A stretch of DNA of 5,346 bases from Comamonadaceae bacterium UBA2334 (GTDB taxonomy: Bacteria; Pseudomonadota; Gammaproteobacteria; Burkholderiales; Burkholderiaceae_C), in the NCBI GenBank assembly GCA_002344885.1, contig DDUQ01000048.1, positions 29,103 through 34,448 of the forward strand, given 5' to 3'. Positions 5,273-5,346 of this stretch are shown in pieces. Below the pieces are notes generated by a model. The model ran no database searches. It was not told where the DNA came from and saw only the letters and a list, made by a program, of their open reading frames with translations. Numbering within the stretch: position 1 is the stretch's first letter; the number at the start of each line of letters is the position of its first letter. Both the position numbers and the translations under genes were made by a program.

Positions 5273-5346
5273 TGGAGCGGGATAAGAGGCTCGAACTCTC
5301 GACCTATACCTTGGCAAGGTATCGCTCTACCAACTGAGCTATTCCC
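5273..5346 (-). tRNA. tRNA-Gly (anticodon GCC), first two bases beyond the window
   Basis: The minus strand gives 74 of an expected 76 bases, with encoded CCA at 5273-5275; the missing 5' bases should be GC to pair with the visible 3' strand. The D-arm contains the standard AGCTCAGTTGGTAGAGC, the anticodon stem ATACC/GGTAT is perfect, and the loop TTGCCAA places anticodon GCC at 5313-5315. The T-arm GAGAG/CTCTT has one G-U and loop TTCGAGC. The innermost acceptor pair (7-66) is an A-A mismatch. The discriminator is U, as in other bacterial tRNA-Gly. It is the first gene of the Gly-Cys-Leu cluster; in many proteobacteria pgsA lies just upstream, which would be off the right edge here. Confidence 0.95.

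Noticed and set aside
4981..5346. tRNA genes as a phage or island integration site
   Set aside because: No integrase gene, no duplicated tRNA 3' end and no change in composition are visible beside the tRNAs within the window.

Overview
The window reads as an ordinary housekeeping segment from a beta-proteobacterium, most likely order Burkholderiales and probably Comamonadaceae. I infer this from the protein sequences (a two-domain class I fumarase, a UPF0114/YqhA-type membrane protein, a DUF1840-type small protein and a 209-residue protein resembling ones I recall from Comamonadaceae), from the moderately high GC content with G/C-rich third codon positions, and from tRNA genes that encode their own CCA ends. 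I see no insertion sequence, phage gene, CRISPR array or other sign of recent transfer.

Layout. Bases 1-1467 (minus) hold the first 489 codons of acetyl-CoA synthetase, acs; its C-terminus lies beyond the left edge. A 159-bp divergent spacer leads to a plus-strand gene at 1627-2232 for a four-helix UPF0114 membrane protein. After a 112-bp spacer with an AT-rich, promoter-like section comes a complete class I [4Fe-4S] fumarate hydratase (2345-3895, plus), followed 18 bp later by a DUF1840-type gene (3914-4243, plus), probably in the same operon. Converging on it is a conserved hypothetical gene (4300-4929, minus). Upstream of that gene, on the same strand, is a tRNA cluster read as Gly(GCC), Cys(GCA), Leu(UAA). 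The tRNA-Gly gene loses only its first two bases to the right edge.

How the parts relate. Acs feeds acetate into acetyl-CoA and fumarase works in the TCA cycle, so the left two thirds has a central-carbon theme; the UPF0114 protein sits between them with no proven role. The Gly-Cys-Leu order equals that of the E. coli glyW-cysT-leuZ operon. The most unusual feature is that each of the two tRNA spacers carries a strong intrinsic-terminator-like hairpin, while no such structure lies between tRNA-Leu and the downstream protein gene 51 bp away. I found no convincing undescribed system; the findings below are modest regulatory and family-level observations.
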